Of a stretch of DNA of 64,000 nucleotides, positions 12,701 to 24,305 are shown in pieces. Source of the stretch: Symbiodinium natans (lineage: Eukaryota; Sar; Dinophyceae; Suessiales; Symbiodiniaceae); the NCBI GenBank assembly GCA_905221605.1, contig CAJNDS010002536.1, positions 250,001 to 314,000 on the forward strand. Direction: 5' to 3'. Position numbers and translations under genes: made by a program. Positions within the stretch are counted from its first letter, which is position 1; each line of letters starts with the position of its first letter. The notes under the pieces are model-generated. The model did not search any database. It was not told the origin of the DNA and saw only the letters and a program-made list of their open reading frames with translations.

Positions 12701-15700
12701 ACTCACCCGTAAAACAATGTTATTAACGTGTGCTCTTCATGGACGGACTCTTGGGCAGCTAAGGTCTCCACGGCTGGACAGGTAATTTAGTACTAACTCC
12801 CTCACCTTGTTTAGCCATCGCACCTTGAGACCCTGTTAACACCTGGTCTGGATAACACTACACAACCCAAGATGGGAAGTCTCTTCACAGAACGCACTCT
12901 CGGGACAGCTCTTTGAACGAGCAGCAGACGCGAAACTTGTTGAAGACGCAGTCGCCGAAATGCTTCGGTCGTGGAAATATCACAATAGTTGACTTCAAGA
13001 ACATGGCCCGAGTTAGCTAGGCCAATGGCCTGACTTTTCGTCATTGCTTAGGCAGAAGCACCGATGATTCAGCGTGGAAGGTTTGCAAAAGGAACGTACG
13101 CTTCGTATACCCTCGCAAAATGTAGTTTGGTACTTATCTCTTAAATATAGCACAAATATCGCGTCTCAGCACGAGATATGGGACTTGAAGGCTTTTAGAT
13201 TGTTTTTCTTTTGTGGAGGCGGGAAGTCACTGCAGTAAAACCCCAAAAACGCAGTGGCTGAGTTCCCGCCTTGAACCCAGAAATAACATGAAATAACAAA
13301 GGATACGTGTCTCCGGTGCGTTGTTAAAGTAAATGCCACTGCTTTTACTTGCCAAACAAGAATTCTCGTCTCTATGATGACACAGAATGTATGCGATCTA
13401 CCGTAACTACCGGAAACCAGCATGTTGGCTTGCTTCGAAACGGTCAAAACTGCCATGAAACAAAGAAGCGATGCCCACTTCCTTCCTCCCAGCTTCCCCC
13501 TCCTTCTTGGGCACGTAGGGGCTGCCACGTGGGAGCACATTCTCCTTGAAGGCTCCCATCATGTTTCCGGCAGGGAAGTAGTTCGCCACACAAAAGCGGC
13601 CATCTTCAGACACGGCCATGCCGACTCCAGTCGATCCTGCCAGGCGCACTGCACTACTTCCACGTGCCTGATCCTGCCTTCGACTTCGACCTTTGTCTGC
13701 CACCGTTGTGCATCACATGGCGCTGCAGAAACTTAATGAAACTCGGAGTCTCCCTGGCCATGATGCCACCCTAGACCCGGATCTTGAGCATCTACCCAAA
13801 AAAATCCTTCTGCTCAACTGGCATAAACAAAGTCAGCCTCAGCCTAATCGGTCCTTTCCAGACCACCTGGGTGAAGTGACCGGCGCCTGGACTGTAGTTT
13901 CCCTGGCCGAAGTCATAGCCCGGGTTCAGAAGCTCTTCGTACCAAGACTTGACCATCCTGTGTGCAGAGCCAAGATCGGGGTTTTGTGGGGATTGTTTGG
14001 AGGTTTCATCAGGCTTCAAGTGGCCCTAACCAGAGCCTCGACAATGTCTCTACAAGAACAGCTGTGCAGTACTACTATTAGTAGTATGAATACTATCTAA
14101 TAATATTAACACAATATTAAAAATACAAATAATATTATTATCCCAGCTGTAGAGCCCTGCCCCTGAAACCAAAAACCGGAGCTCTCTTCGGAACTCATTC
14201 TGCCAGGACTCTCCTTTGCAGACGAGCCCGGCGCACTGCACCTTTTGGGTTTTGGGCTTTGGGCGCAGATACGGGCTGGAGGATCTGCACAAGACATGTG
14301 GTTGCTGCCTTGACTCCCCTGCACCTGGTCAAAGTGTCTATGGCCAGGGCTTGTGTCTTCACGGTCGAATTGGAGCTCGAACTTGAAGAAAAACGAAACT
14401 TCGGATGAAGAAACAAATCACAGAGATGTTGGGGACCTAGCGCCCAACTTGATGCCCAGGCACCAGTAGATATTCTGACCGTGACGCCCGGAAGGGCCCT
14501 CGACGCTACCCTCGGCCAGGCAACATCTCGGAAACTGCGGAATGTGAAGAAGCACTGTGAGACACTGTGAGAGCAAGCTTCGGGTCTACATGAAAAAACA
14601 ACGGGGGTTGAAAAAAAAGGGACCCCTAATATAGACCCCCCAAATAGTAGGATTCCCTTAGAATAAGGACCGCAATCAGGTCCTAATTTCGGAAACCATT
14701 TTTATTTGGGCAGAACGCCAGGATGAATTCTGGGCACTTCCTGTCGAATCATCCTAAGCGGCCCTCAGCCCTGTCAATGCATGCAAACATGAAAGCAATA
14801 CATACACAAGCAACCTGTGCATGTAGATGTAAATAAACACAAACAAATGTACAGAGTGTAAACCGTTGTAAAACAGATACAAACATACATATGCAACATC
14901 AAGAAGGGAAAATGAAAGCAAACGAATATGAGTAAGTATAAGCACATATCAGTCAAACTTAATCGCTACCAACAAAGACGAACAAATAAGTCATACAGCC
15001 GTACGGTAGGTCAATGGGGGCAGCGGCAGCGGGGTACCATGTATCCCCAACCAACCGGCGAGGCGATACACATTCAAGAAATACACGGGTCGACGGGTGA
15101 GGCAACGCAACCCCTGCCTGTCGAGTGCCTCACTGAGCTTCCCAAACCCACGGCACACAATCCCATGTCTGCAGCCCAGCGTCATGCATCATGCACCCCC
15201 GCTGCTGGCAGAGATTGGCCTGTTTCTTGGCCTGGAGGTAGCACCTCATCCCACTGTTGAGACTCGCTGAGGTGGGGAGATCAAGAAACCAAAACCCGTC
15301 CCCAAAGGTTGCATTAAGGCCTTTTCATCTTGAGCCCAGTTTTGAAACTCCACCTTGAGCCCCAAAGTCGCCCCTAAACCCTAAAACCAGTACTTTGGGT
15401 TTCATGCCTCTCTTGCAAGACTGCTTAGTTGAGAGCCCCATAGGGATGTGCAAAGTGCTAGTCTGCGCAAAGCTGCTCGTCGTTCCATTCAAGCTTCCCA
15501 GCCCCGTGCTCAGCACGCAACTCATTGTGAGCTTCCTTGGCAGAGTCAGACGCCACGAGGCAGCTTTGCAGCTGTCTCTTAGAGGGCAAATGTATATAGA
15601 GAGTATATAGCATGCCGGGCCTTCGCAGCTGATGAAACCTTATAAAGCCATGTGAGCAGCGGAGTATCGATTTCTGCGTGTCCCATATCGTTCTGCAGGT

Positions 15701-17353
15701 TAAAACGCTCTTCCGCTAGTTTCATACTACAGCTGCGCGAGCGTGTGCTAGTCATGATGTTGGGGCCATCGTTTTCTGCATGTCCCTTATCGTTCTGCAA
15801 ATCAAAAGCCACCATCCCATAAACCGATGTCCGTCCCGTACTACAGCTAATCAACGCTAATTTTGACGGTCGCTCATATAGTGCAGCGTGTGGAGGCGCT
15901 TGCCCAAGACTGACTGTTTACCCTTCAACAGGCTCCTTTCAGAGACCCTTCTGAAGCATCTGCCAATATCTGCAAGCTCTACCTGTGGCCTCGGGCCCTA
16001 AACAGCAAGGCTGAGGCTTGAGATGCTTGAGATGGGACATCCCCAGTATCCCATGCCATGAGAAGCCTCATTTTGGACTCCTCCAACCACTGATCAGTCC
16101 CATCCTGCTTGCCCAAGACGCCCAAAGCACCCAAACTACAACCAAAATATACCAAAATGATATTTCTACTGTGAGGCTCTCGATGCTAAGACAACCTCTG
16201 CAATCAGTTGCTATTGTATCTGGCTTTCCTCAACAGCAGTGGGTGCAGGCAGGGGGTCCAAGACATCCTTCTTCCAGTCCGAGCGGATACCATCAGTAGA
16301 GGGCGTTCCCTGAGGGGGCTCCTGCATTGGCATGAGTGGGCTGAAGTTCTGAAGGGTCATGGGTTCGGAAGCCTTCCCATCATTCCCATCTGGTCAAAGG
16401 CCCTGAAGAACATGATCGTCCACGACTGAGCAGTGGTGCCTTCTTGCACCACAGACGTATTTGCTTCTAGGGCCTTCTAGGGGATTCTAGGGTTGAGGGC
16501 TGGGCAAAACCCCAAAGCTCCTGCACAACCTTCGCTGCCGCCTCCTTGCCGTGCAGGACGAAATCGCGAAATTCACGCAAATCCACAGAACCGTTCTGGT
16601 TGACATCAGCCGCACAGAAGAGCTTCCTTGGGAATATGATGGAATGTGAGAGGGAAGATGGGAAACTGTTGAATAGTCAGGGTGTGGTGGTGATTAGGCC
16701 TCCAGCCTCCCTCCCTGTTTCATTCAGCAGTCCCCGTTTCTCAGCCATGCGTCTGCAGCTGGATCTCGGAAAGGTTCGGGCTCACTGAGCGCAGCATGTC
16801 TTTCATCTCCTTTGGCTTCGAACGGGGAACACCAGCTGAGGAAATATGGGACAAGCACTTGACAGACTGCGGCTCATCTTCGGGCGCAGTGAAACAATCG
16901 AGGCCATCTTGCGGATGATGTGCATACATGTGCATACATGGAAAATAATGGGAAATTCGTAGTTTCAGGGGTGGGAAGCCGTCGTGAGCAGAAAGCGGCT
17001 GGCCTCGAAGCTCAACGTGCGGTCCTTGTTCACGTCCAACTCCTCCATCTGCTTCCTCCACACAACTGCAAACGGCAGCTAGCAGGAAGCTTCAAGGTAC
17101 CCTGGAAAGCTACGGCTTTCAGTCTTCAAGGAGTTTGGCTGCTTCAGCGGCTTGAGGAGGTCCATCGAAAGCCTGGCCTGATCTTATCCACATCGGCTTC
17201 CTTTGGCAGCGCGTTCTTCGCCGCCAAGGCGCTCTCCAGACTGGCCAAGAAACTCCAACAAACAGCGTCTGTACGGCTTAGCCCTAGGGCCACCAACCAG
17301 CACAAGACAACGGACAGCATGAATAAGTCGTGTGCTTTGTGGGTATATAGCAT
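9796..17353 (-). CDS. EF-hand/CAP-domain secreted protein, tandem copy A
   Basis: Predicted secreted calcium-binding CAP protein. Exons: 17353-17178 (read-through signal peptide MLSVVLCWLVALGLS, then LESALAAKNALPKEADVDKI), 17055-17004, 16809-16757, 16626-16521, 16321-16259, 15535-15474, 15244-15184, 14510-14464, 13957-13854, 13636-13503, 11186-11153, 10914-10889, 10783-10730, 10410-10375, 10175-10085 and a tentative last exon 9959-9796. EF-hand 1 is split across an intron (DVNKDRTLSFE|E); EF-hand 2 is DVNQNGSVDLRE. The CAP domain shows EAHNELRAEHG, GRHGQNIY, GHFTQVVWK and VANYFPAGN. After the CAP domain come a short EEPKPRPAPSA linker and an unrecognised tail with MTPEMAAAFDGCPFPFK and VVTIKQGMCTSKMSGAWG. 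Loop 1 has Arg at the usual Gly position. Donors are mostly GC or GA. The 5' end is uncertain: an exon at 17494-17439 matches copy B and joins in phase, so the true start may lie further upstream. The last exon is the weakest part. Confidence 0.85.
11420..11695. repeat. Large imperfect inverted repeat (foldback)
   Basis: The left arm (about 11420-11547), rich in aaaaccaa, is mirrored by the right arm (about 11580-11695), rich in ttggtttt. The innermost stems are ccaattttccgggact and agtcccggaaaattgg, separated by about 40 bases. Outer parts also pair (gggagaacaggaacaccga against tcggtgtcctagtttccc). It lies in the 2.3-kb intron of gene A (13502-11187) and may be a foldback element; no terminal duplication was identified. 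Confidence 0.75.
11900..12750. other. AT-rich intron segment
   Basis: Noticeably richer in A and T than the rest of the window, with no coding-like frame on either strand. It lies in the long intron of EF-hand/CAP gene A, next to the foldback repeat, and may be inserted DNA. Confidence 0.55.
14614..14700. repeat. Dispersed ~85-bp repeat, copy 2
   Basis: Second copy of the element at 7667-7756, inside the intron of EF-hand/CAP gene A between exons 15184 and 14510. It shares the three-part internal structure and the taatttcggaaacc end. Confidence 0.6.
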
Positions 17354-17438
17354 CTAGCTAGCAATCGCGGAAGGAAATCGCGCGTCCGCTGACAGGCACA
17401 CACAGAACGTGGATACTATCTTGCCAGTCTTGTCCGTC

Positions 17439-17494
17439 CTCTTCTGCAAGTCTCCAGAGAATCCGGAGAGGTCGGCCAGCGGAAGTCCAAACAT
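17439..17494 (-). CDS. Alternative or relic 5' exon of EF-hand/CAP gene A
   Basis: Reads MFGLPLADLSGFSGDLQK on the minus strand, follows an acceptor CACAG and ends at AG|GACGG. It matches the exon at 27829-27778 of copy B (TFGLPLVDMYGDMQS), which has the same phase-2 GA donor (AG|GACGGG). It could splice in phase to 17240, giving an A protein that lacks the read-through signal peptide at 17353. Exons equivalent to the first four of copy B were not found upstream, so this is either a surviving relic or an internal exon of a longer gene. Confidence 0.6.
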
Positions 17495-20110
17495 CTGTGC
17501 GAGGGAGCCGCCTCTCGGTGATGCGATTTAATTTTTGTTGGCCGGCCTCGTTTCATGTGTGCACATGAACAAGCAGATGCAAGTAAGTCGTTTTTGGGGA
17601 AGGGGCGCTGTTTCAGGCTCAGGTCCTCACGGAAAAAACCCTCAAATGACCAGTCCCAAGCAGGCCTCCTTGATAGCCTTGCATGGCGAAGACGCTATTC
17701 CAAACCCGGAAACCTACAGCGTGCGACTCCAGAAGGTGCCTGAAGCTCACGAGCCAGACGGCTGCAACTGGGGGAAAGGTACCCGCATGAGGCACTGAAC
17801 TACAGCTACGAATTGCTGCTCATCCTTTCCCCCCGAATCGAGTCTCGCGACTCTTGCGCCTCTTGCGACTTGCATGTAAACCCAGGAGCTCTGAAGGAGC
17901 CCGAAAACCCCCTTTCAAAGCCGCGCCGGTAAGTCGGGCACGGGCCCTCCTGGCCGAGGAATGGTTGGGTGGCATTGGTGGGGAGGCTGCAACTACGCCG
18001 CCACGCCTAGCTGAACCCCAAGCTTTGGGGGGGTTGCAGACAGCCAAGGCCAAGGCTGGGCTTGCGTTTGAACGACAACAGGTGCCGCAACAAATTCACA
18101 GCAATCATGCAATCTACATGTCTCATAGAGCTGTAGTGGCTTAGGGAGCGAAAGGGGTTCTCAGGATGTGGGGGGGAACCAATAGACCATTTTTTTGTTT
18201 GCACCATCATCCGGTCTTAGCCCTGGAGGCCTTCATCGCCAGAGCACCTGGGAGCCACCAAACGTTGGGGCTTGGACGAGGCTTGGGTTGGACAGTCAGC
18301 GGTAGTGAGTGATGCGGGGTGGGTGAGCGCAGGCGTAGGCGGTTCAGGCCGCCTTCAGGGTTGCCTCTTGCAGGTCCTGTGCTGCAAACCGTAGAAAGTC
18401 GCAAACTCAAAGCCTTCAGCAGCCTTTCAGATCAACACCCTGCAGAATCCGGAGCGCATCTGGGACGCCCACTGCAGCAAATCCACCTATTGCACGTGTC
18501 CCCAGGGTGGTCACGCTGTTCGGTTGTGTGAATTGTGCAAATGGGGGGGCTTTCTAGGAATGCTCAGGTTTCCAACTGGCTCTTGGCTTAATTACAGCAC
18601 AGTCAACCAGACAACGTTGTCACCTTCATGGGGTGCACGGGTGCCAGAGTTGAGGACAAGCGTGGTTACAGGGAACACTCCGGCAGGGCAAATGCAGGGC
18701 AGTTTTTGGTTTGACAAGAAGCAGGCAGCACTAAAGACATGCTTGCGAGCACGGTTAAAATGCGTGTTGATTAAGCTTCGGAATTGGCTTACTGACAGAA
18801 CCGATGTTTCCTGGATGAGCTTCGATGACTCTCAGGAGCCTCCACTCCCTCATTTCCTGCCCAGCAGCAGCCAGATATGCAAACTTTATCAATCTCGTTC
18901 ACGACAGTTAAATGCAAAATCTGCGCATGTTCAACGTGCGGCTCGCCATGGGCCATTCCCCATTTTGAAAGCTGAGTTTCGAGCATCGAAACAATCGCTG
19001 TATACATCTTGCACGAGCAATATCGGCTCCACCCTGCTTCCCCAAGAACCCCCTGCATGCACGCGGGCGTGCTCGACGAAATGGTCGACATCCAGCGTCG
19101 TGTCCTGACACTTGGTCCATGGTGTGCTCTGCCAAGGCATCAGCCTCGCCAGCACCCGCATGCGAGCTTCTCACGGTTCCATTGCATCTGCCATCACCCG
19201 CTGTGATCCTCTCTTGCATTATTATGCGTGCCGCCAGCCCTCTCCACAGCCTTTACAACAATTTTCCCCCCATCCTTCCCAATGTGAGGAATCTGAAGGC
19301 CTGCTCCTCGACCTCTTCGATTCTCTTCTGGTCGTGTCCGGACACATAACCCAAACCGTTCATGCTACCACATGCGTATATTACGCTACTGGTCCGTACA
19401 TTCATGGCGGCGCACTTTACTTTTTCACGTAACTTTCCAGGCTCGGAGGGTTGCGGCGTGGCATTTTGCCAAGCCGCCGCCCACGCCTTCAACATAAAGA
19501 GCAGTCCCCATGTTGAGGACCCCTCCTTTCCACATGAATTCGGCGGGCGCCTGGCACTTTTGATCTAACAGCTTTGCGCTCCATCCTATCGTGGTGAAGA
19601 TTGGCAACCTTACTACTGAGACATGTTGCAGGTGCCAGGCGAGCTGAAGGTAGCGATTGCGAGCAAGGAGCCGTGCCAAGAAGGGACTGTGCTAAGAATG
19701 GTTGCGGTCATGACTCCCTGTATCTCCTTCTGCATTTGATCAACATCCGCTACCCTTAGCCTCCTGCATTCGCAATCTTGAAAGTGCCGCAGTCAGAGGG
19801 ATGGGAAACTTCAGAAACACCCTCGACATTGATGGGCCCTGCATGGCCCGGCATTGGGTTTGGTGGGCACTTACCTACAAAGCCACGCCCATGAACGTAC
19901 ACTGGTCCTTACACTGTCATTTCCTGTCCATTCCCCTCCCCCTGCTTCTTGCAGAATCCTGCGCCGTCTGCGCCTTGGACTGTGTCCTCGGCGCATCATC
20001 CGCGCAGGTAGCTGACGCGCGGCTTTTGGGCGGGGCTGGCCTAAAAAAAACGCCGTCGACTGGCATATCCGGCGGCTACTTGGAGGTTCCATGGTAAGTC
20101 AAAGCTCTGC
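17495..20110. other. Spacer between gene B and gene A, unresolved
   Basis: Should hold the gene B 3' flank and any upstream exons of gene A. Minus-strand helical pieces occur (VSGHDQKRIEEVEEQ near 19345-19300, RVADVDQMQKEIQG near 19780-19720, AAQDLQEATLK near 18390-18345) but do not match the 5' exons of gene B. A plus-strand frame is open at 18395-19108. Confidence 0.5.
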
Positions 20111-23100
20111 TATGGGAATCCAAGTTGGTGAGACTTGCTCGCCGCCACTGACACGAACCTCCAAGTAGAATCATGCATAGTGTTACGTGTGCCGAAAGAG
20201 CCTCAGCCGAATTTCGAATGGCATGGAGATGGGCCAGCCCCAACACGAAAAGCAGTCCCAGCCTAGCCCTTCACAGGCCAGGCTGGAGTTAGAATCAGCC
20301 TCCTCCCCAGGTTCCACGCATCCGGCTAGTACACCCGCCGTCCTTGATGGTCACCTCAATGGTCTTGCGGATGCCTTCCTCCGATCGGGCCACCTCAGCC
20401 AAGTTCCAGGCTCAACATGCCCGGGTTTTGTTTTTTCAACTCTGAGCTCTCACTTTGCGCCTTCCGCTACATCATAGGGTCAGCTCTTTTTTTTTGGCCT
20501 TGCTAACATCAAAGCCAAGCTGCTGACACCTCCACGCCTGCCTTCTCGAATGCCTGCTCGATCTTCTCCTCTTGCGCCATCTATGGATGTTAGCTTCAAG
20601 CTTAGGGTTCACCTGGAGTTTCTGAGGTGTTGCAGAGGGGACCTGCAAAAGACGTCTCTGCCAATCTGTCATGATGTGAGCAACAGGCACGACTCGTTGG
20701 GTGTTGGGGTTGGTCACAAGGCAGACGGGGATGGGGGGGGGGGCCAAACCCTAAACCCTCATGAAGAATCCGACTTGCCTGGACATCTGCTCCAGCCAAG
20801 CTCGCATCCCAGGCCGTCCCGTAACATCTCGAACAAGCCAGCAACCGTCCAAAGAACAAGCCCTCCGAGTTCTCTCTATCCCATACTTCGTCCCTACATT
20901 TCACCAAAGGCCGCCCCCCTAAACCCACTCCTTGTAGGGAAAGGGGCAGTCAGTCAGGGTGGCCAGAAGCTCCGGAGTCATGGCCTGGCTTGTCTTCAAA
21001 GCCCTCATGGCAGCACTGGCGTGCCCCCGAGCCCTTCGTGGTAACTTCGCGACCTTTAGAAAAGACACCACCTTGCCTCCAAACAACGAAACCTTCAACA
21101 TCTGTTTCAAGTAGCTAGGGGAACTTCTACCCTGCTTCCTTCAAGCCAACCGAACGATGCGACATGCACCCCCCCACAGAAAACATCCAGGGCTGCAAAC
21201 TTGGTACAGGGGCCAAGGGCGCCTTCGCCGTAACTTTGGTAGGGCCGGCTGCAGGAGCAGCATCACCGCCACCGCCTTCATTGGAACAGGCGTCTTGCGT
21301 TGCAGGGGCGGCTGACCTCTGAAGTGTTGGGAGCTCTGCTTCTGTTTCGCAGGAAAGCTTCCAAGCACCTAAATTTATATCCAAGGCCTACAATGCGGTC
21401 TCACAAATAATATAAATACAAAAAAATAAGTAATAATAATAATGCTAGGAAGAAGAAGGAGAAACAACCCTGCACCAGTGGTGTGCCCGGTGTGCCGCGG
21501 CCTGCTGCCTCAGCCTTGGGCTTCGGCGCCGCCTTCGCCCTTGGTTTCGGCGCCTCCTTCTCTGAAGGGGAGTCCAGGGTTAGATGGTTTAGGGGCTTAG
21601 TAGGGTTTAGTAGCGTTTAGGAGGGTTTAGTAGGGTTTAGTAGGGTTTAGTGGGGTTTAGGAGGGTTTAGTGGGGTTTGGTAGGGTTTAGTAGGGTTTAG
21701 TAGGGTTTAGTAGGGTTTAGTGGGGTTTAGTAGGGTTTAGTAGGGTTTAGTAGGGTTTAGTAGGGTTTAGTAGGGTTTAGTAGGGTTTAGTAGGGTTTAG
21801 TAGGGTTTAGTAGGGTTTAGGGTTCCATGCCAAACATACGTCTGTTTGCACTTGCTGTTTTTGTTGGTTGTGGCTCTTGTTGGCTGTTGGTTGTTTGCAG
21901 TTTGTCGGTTGTTGTGTTCGTCGTGGTCGTCGTGTTCGTCCTGTTCGTTGCGCTCGTTACGCTGATCTCGTTGTCTTCGTTGTGTTCGGTGTCTTCGTTC
22001 TGTTCGTCGTCTTCGTCTTCGTCGTTGGCTTCCAGTGGACCGGCTAGCCGCCGATTTGGGCCATGCGGCGGCATGGCGCTTGTCCATTTTCGTGGTCCAA
22101 GCGTTTTATCTGAAGTAGGCATAGCCTCTCCACACGGAGTTGTCATCTTAAGTGGCCCGGCACAATGCGACTTCCTTCTTGATCATTTGCGATGTTCTCA
22201 GAAAGAAGCCTCGGGCGCTCCGATCATGTATGTGAGCATTGATTCCAGCTTGCCAACCATATTGGGTTCTCAAGCATTCTTGGAAGAGATTCTTGCCAGC
22301 TCGTTGACACAAGCTCAGTGTTGCTGGGCGGGTTGCAGTATAAAGACCGGCTCTATATCGAAGAAATTCCGGGTTTGTGGGGTGTAGAACTCGGATTTGA
22401 CTTGGACAGCTGATTGCATTACGCTGGGAATTAAGCTTTCGGCTGCAAAGGATGAATAGGGCTCTCTCAGCCGAATGCACAAATGCGAGGGGCTACACTT
22501 CATTCCGACCTCCAGAAGGCAAGGAAGAACTCTTGACACAGAAGCACGAATCCGAACCCCCCATGGCTTGAGGCTGGAGACTTAAACTAGTGACTTGGTG
22601 CGATGCCACCACACCACAATGATCCCCCATCTGCTCAACCGATTCCCTTTCCGTCCTCCTTGGGCGCATACGGGCTGCCACGTGGGAGCACATTTTTCTT
22701 GAAAGCTCCCATCATGTTCCCCGCAGGAAAGTAGTTCGCCACGCAGAAGCGGCCATCTTCAGATAAAGCCATACCCACTTGGGTGGTTCCTGGCTGACAA
22801 ACTCAGAGCCTATGGAAATTCAAAGGGCCATGGGAAAAGTCGGAAAAGTAGTGCGAACTCAACTTTGAGCCCGCACCGTCCTTTCCAGACCACCTGGGTG
22901 AAATGGCCAGTCCCAGGCGTGAAAGTGGCTTTCTCGAAGTCATAGCCCGGCTTGATAAGCTCCTGATACCAGGCCTCGACCATCCTCGACAGCTTTTGCA
23001 TGACACTCTGCTATGAATGGCCAAGGAAGCTTTGGGGTAGCTCAGAGTGTGAGGGAAGGGCAGAAGGGGAGTTCGCGAGCAGGGGTAGGAGCTACAGTAT

Positions 23101-24267
23101 GTTTTGCTCATGGACCCTGGAAGGGCAAGCTTTCCGTTGCACCATTATGCACTGATCAACACACAGGCTGGCAGTGTCCTGACAATGTTAGAAGTTAGAA
23201 GCCTGTAGGTACATCTGCCGTTGTCCCTACCCTCTTGTAACCCACCGAAGCCCAGGCAACATTGGTGATCTCTCCGACCCAACCCTGCCATCTTGAGGCT
23301 AGGCCGCGGCTGCGCATCCTTCCCAGGCATGCTGCACCTCACCAGGCTTTGAGTTTGGGAGAAGAGCTTGGGGCTTCCACTTCCCGACCTTCCGATGCAG
23401 ATCAGATTTAGAAAGCTTGGTTGCAAACTCTTTGGCCTCCAAGTGGCTCTATGCCAAGAAGGACAGAAGCTTCAAAACTGCAGCTAAATGGGGCCGAATC
23501 CAGAGATGCCCTGCAATACTGAAGTGTCCCAGGCTCCAGTAGATGTTCTGACCATGCCGGCCGGAGGGCCCGTCCAGGGAACCCTCGGTGTGCCAGATTT
23601 TGGGCTTCAGAGTGCGAGCGGTTGGAAATTTCGGGGGCTCTGGGCCCTGGGGGGTGTTTCTGCTTGTGTTGATCTAGCATCTTTGGATGTCAACTCCTTA
23701 CCTTGCCGCAGATGCCTTGGTCCTTGCTCCTCGAATGAGTTCACGACCCCAATGTCAGCTCCAGCTGTCACAGACCTTCGCCCAAGCCTTAACGCACCAC
23801 ATAAGCGGTCCGCCCCGAACCTCGGACGCTGTAAAAGCTCGAAACTCTCAGCATCTGATCGACCCTGTACTGCTCACTGCTCGAACACACGCGCAAGCCG
23901 CAAGCCCTAATCCAGCCCTGAACCTTAGAGCCGGATGCACCTCACAATTCGCCGAGGGTCATGGTACATGCAACTCCTCTCTTGGCAAGCGTTGGCCTGC
24001 TTCTTGGCAAGGAGGTAGCACCTCAAAGAGATAAGCCTTTTTTTCTTTTAAAGCTCGGTTTGCTTATCAGCCTAAATAAATGGTGGAAGCTCTGATAACC
24101 ACGCGTGGCCTTAACAGGGATCCACCGAGCTGCTCGTCGCTCCAGGTCAGCGCCTCGGCGCCATGCTCGGCACGGAAGTCGTTGTGGGCGGCCTCTTTTC
24201 TTCTGCGCACCGAGGAGATCTGGGGAGTCGGGTCAGGTTCAGGGTAGATGGATTGCCAAAAAGGGTA

Positions 24268-24305
<38 letters not shown>

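Noticed and set aside
18395-19108. Plus-strand open frame of about 237 codons in the spacer between the two EF-hand/CAP genes
   Set aside because: No ATG near its start, no recognisable domain, and opposite to the direction of all supported genes. It is long enough to deserve a transcript check but is not called.
21827-22387. Plus-strand frame of 186 codons beside the telomere-like array
   Set aside because: It lies wholly within an intron of gene B. The first half is Val/Ser runs from simple repeats; the second half (SGPAQCDFLLDHLRCSQ) looks coding but has no support.
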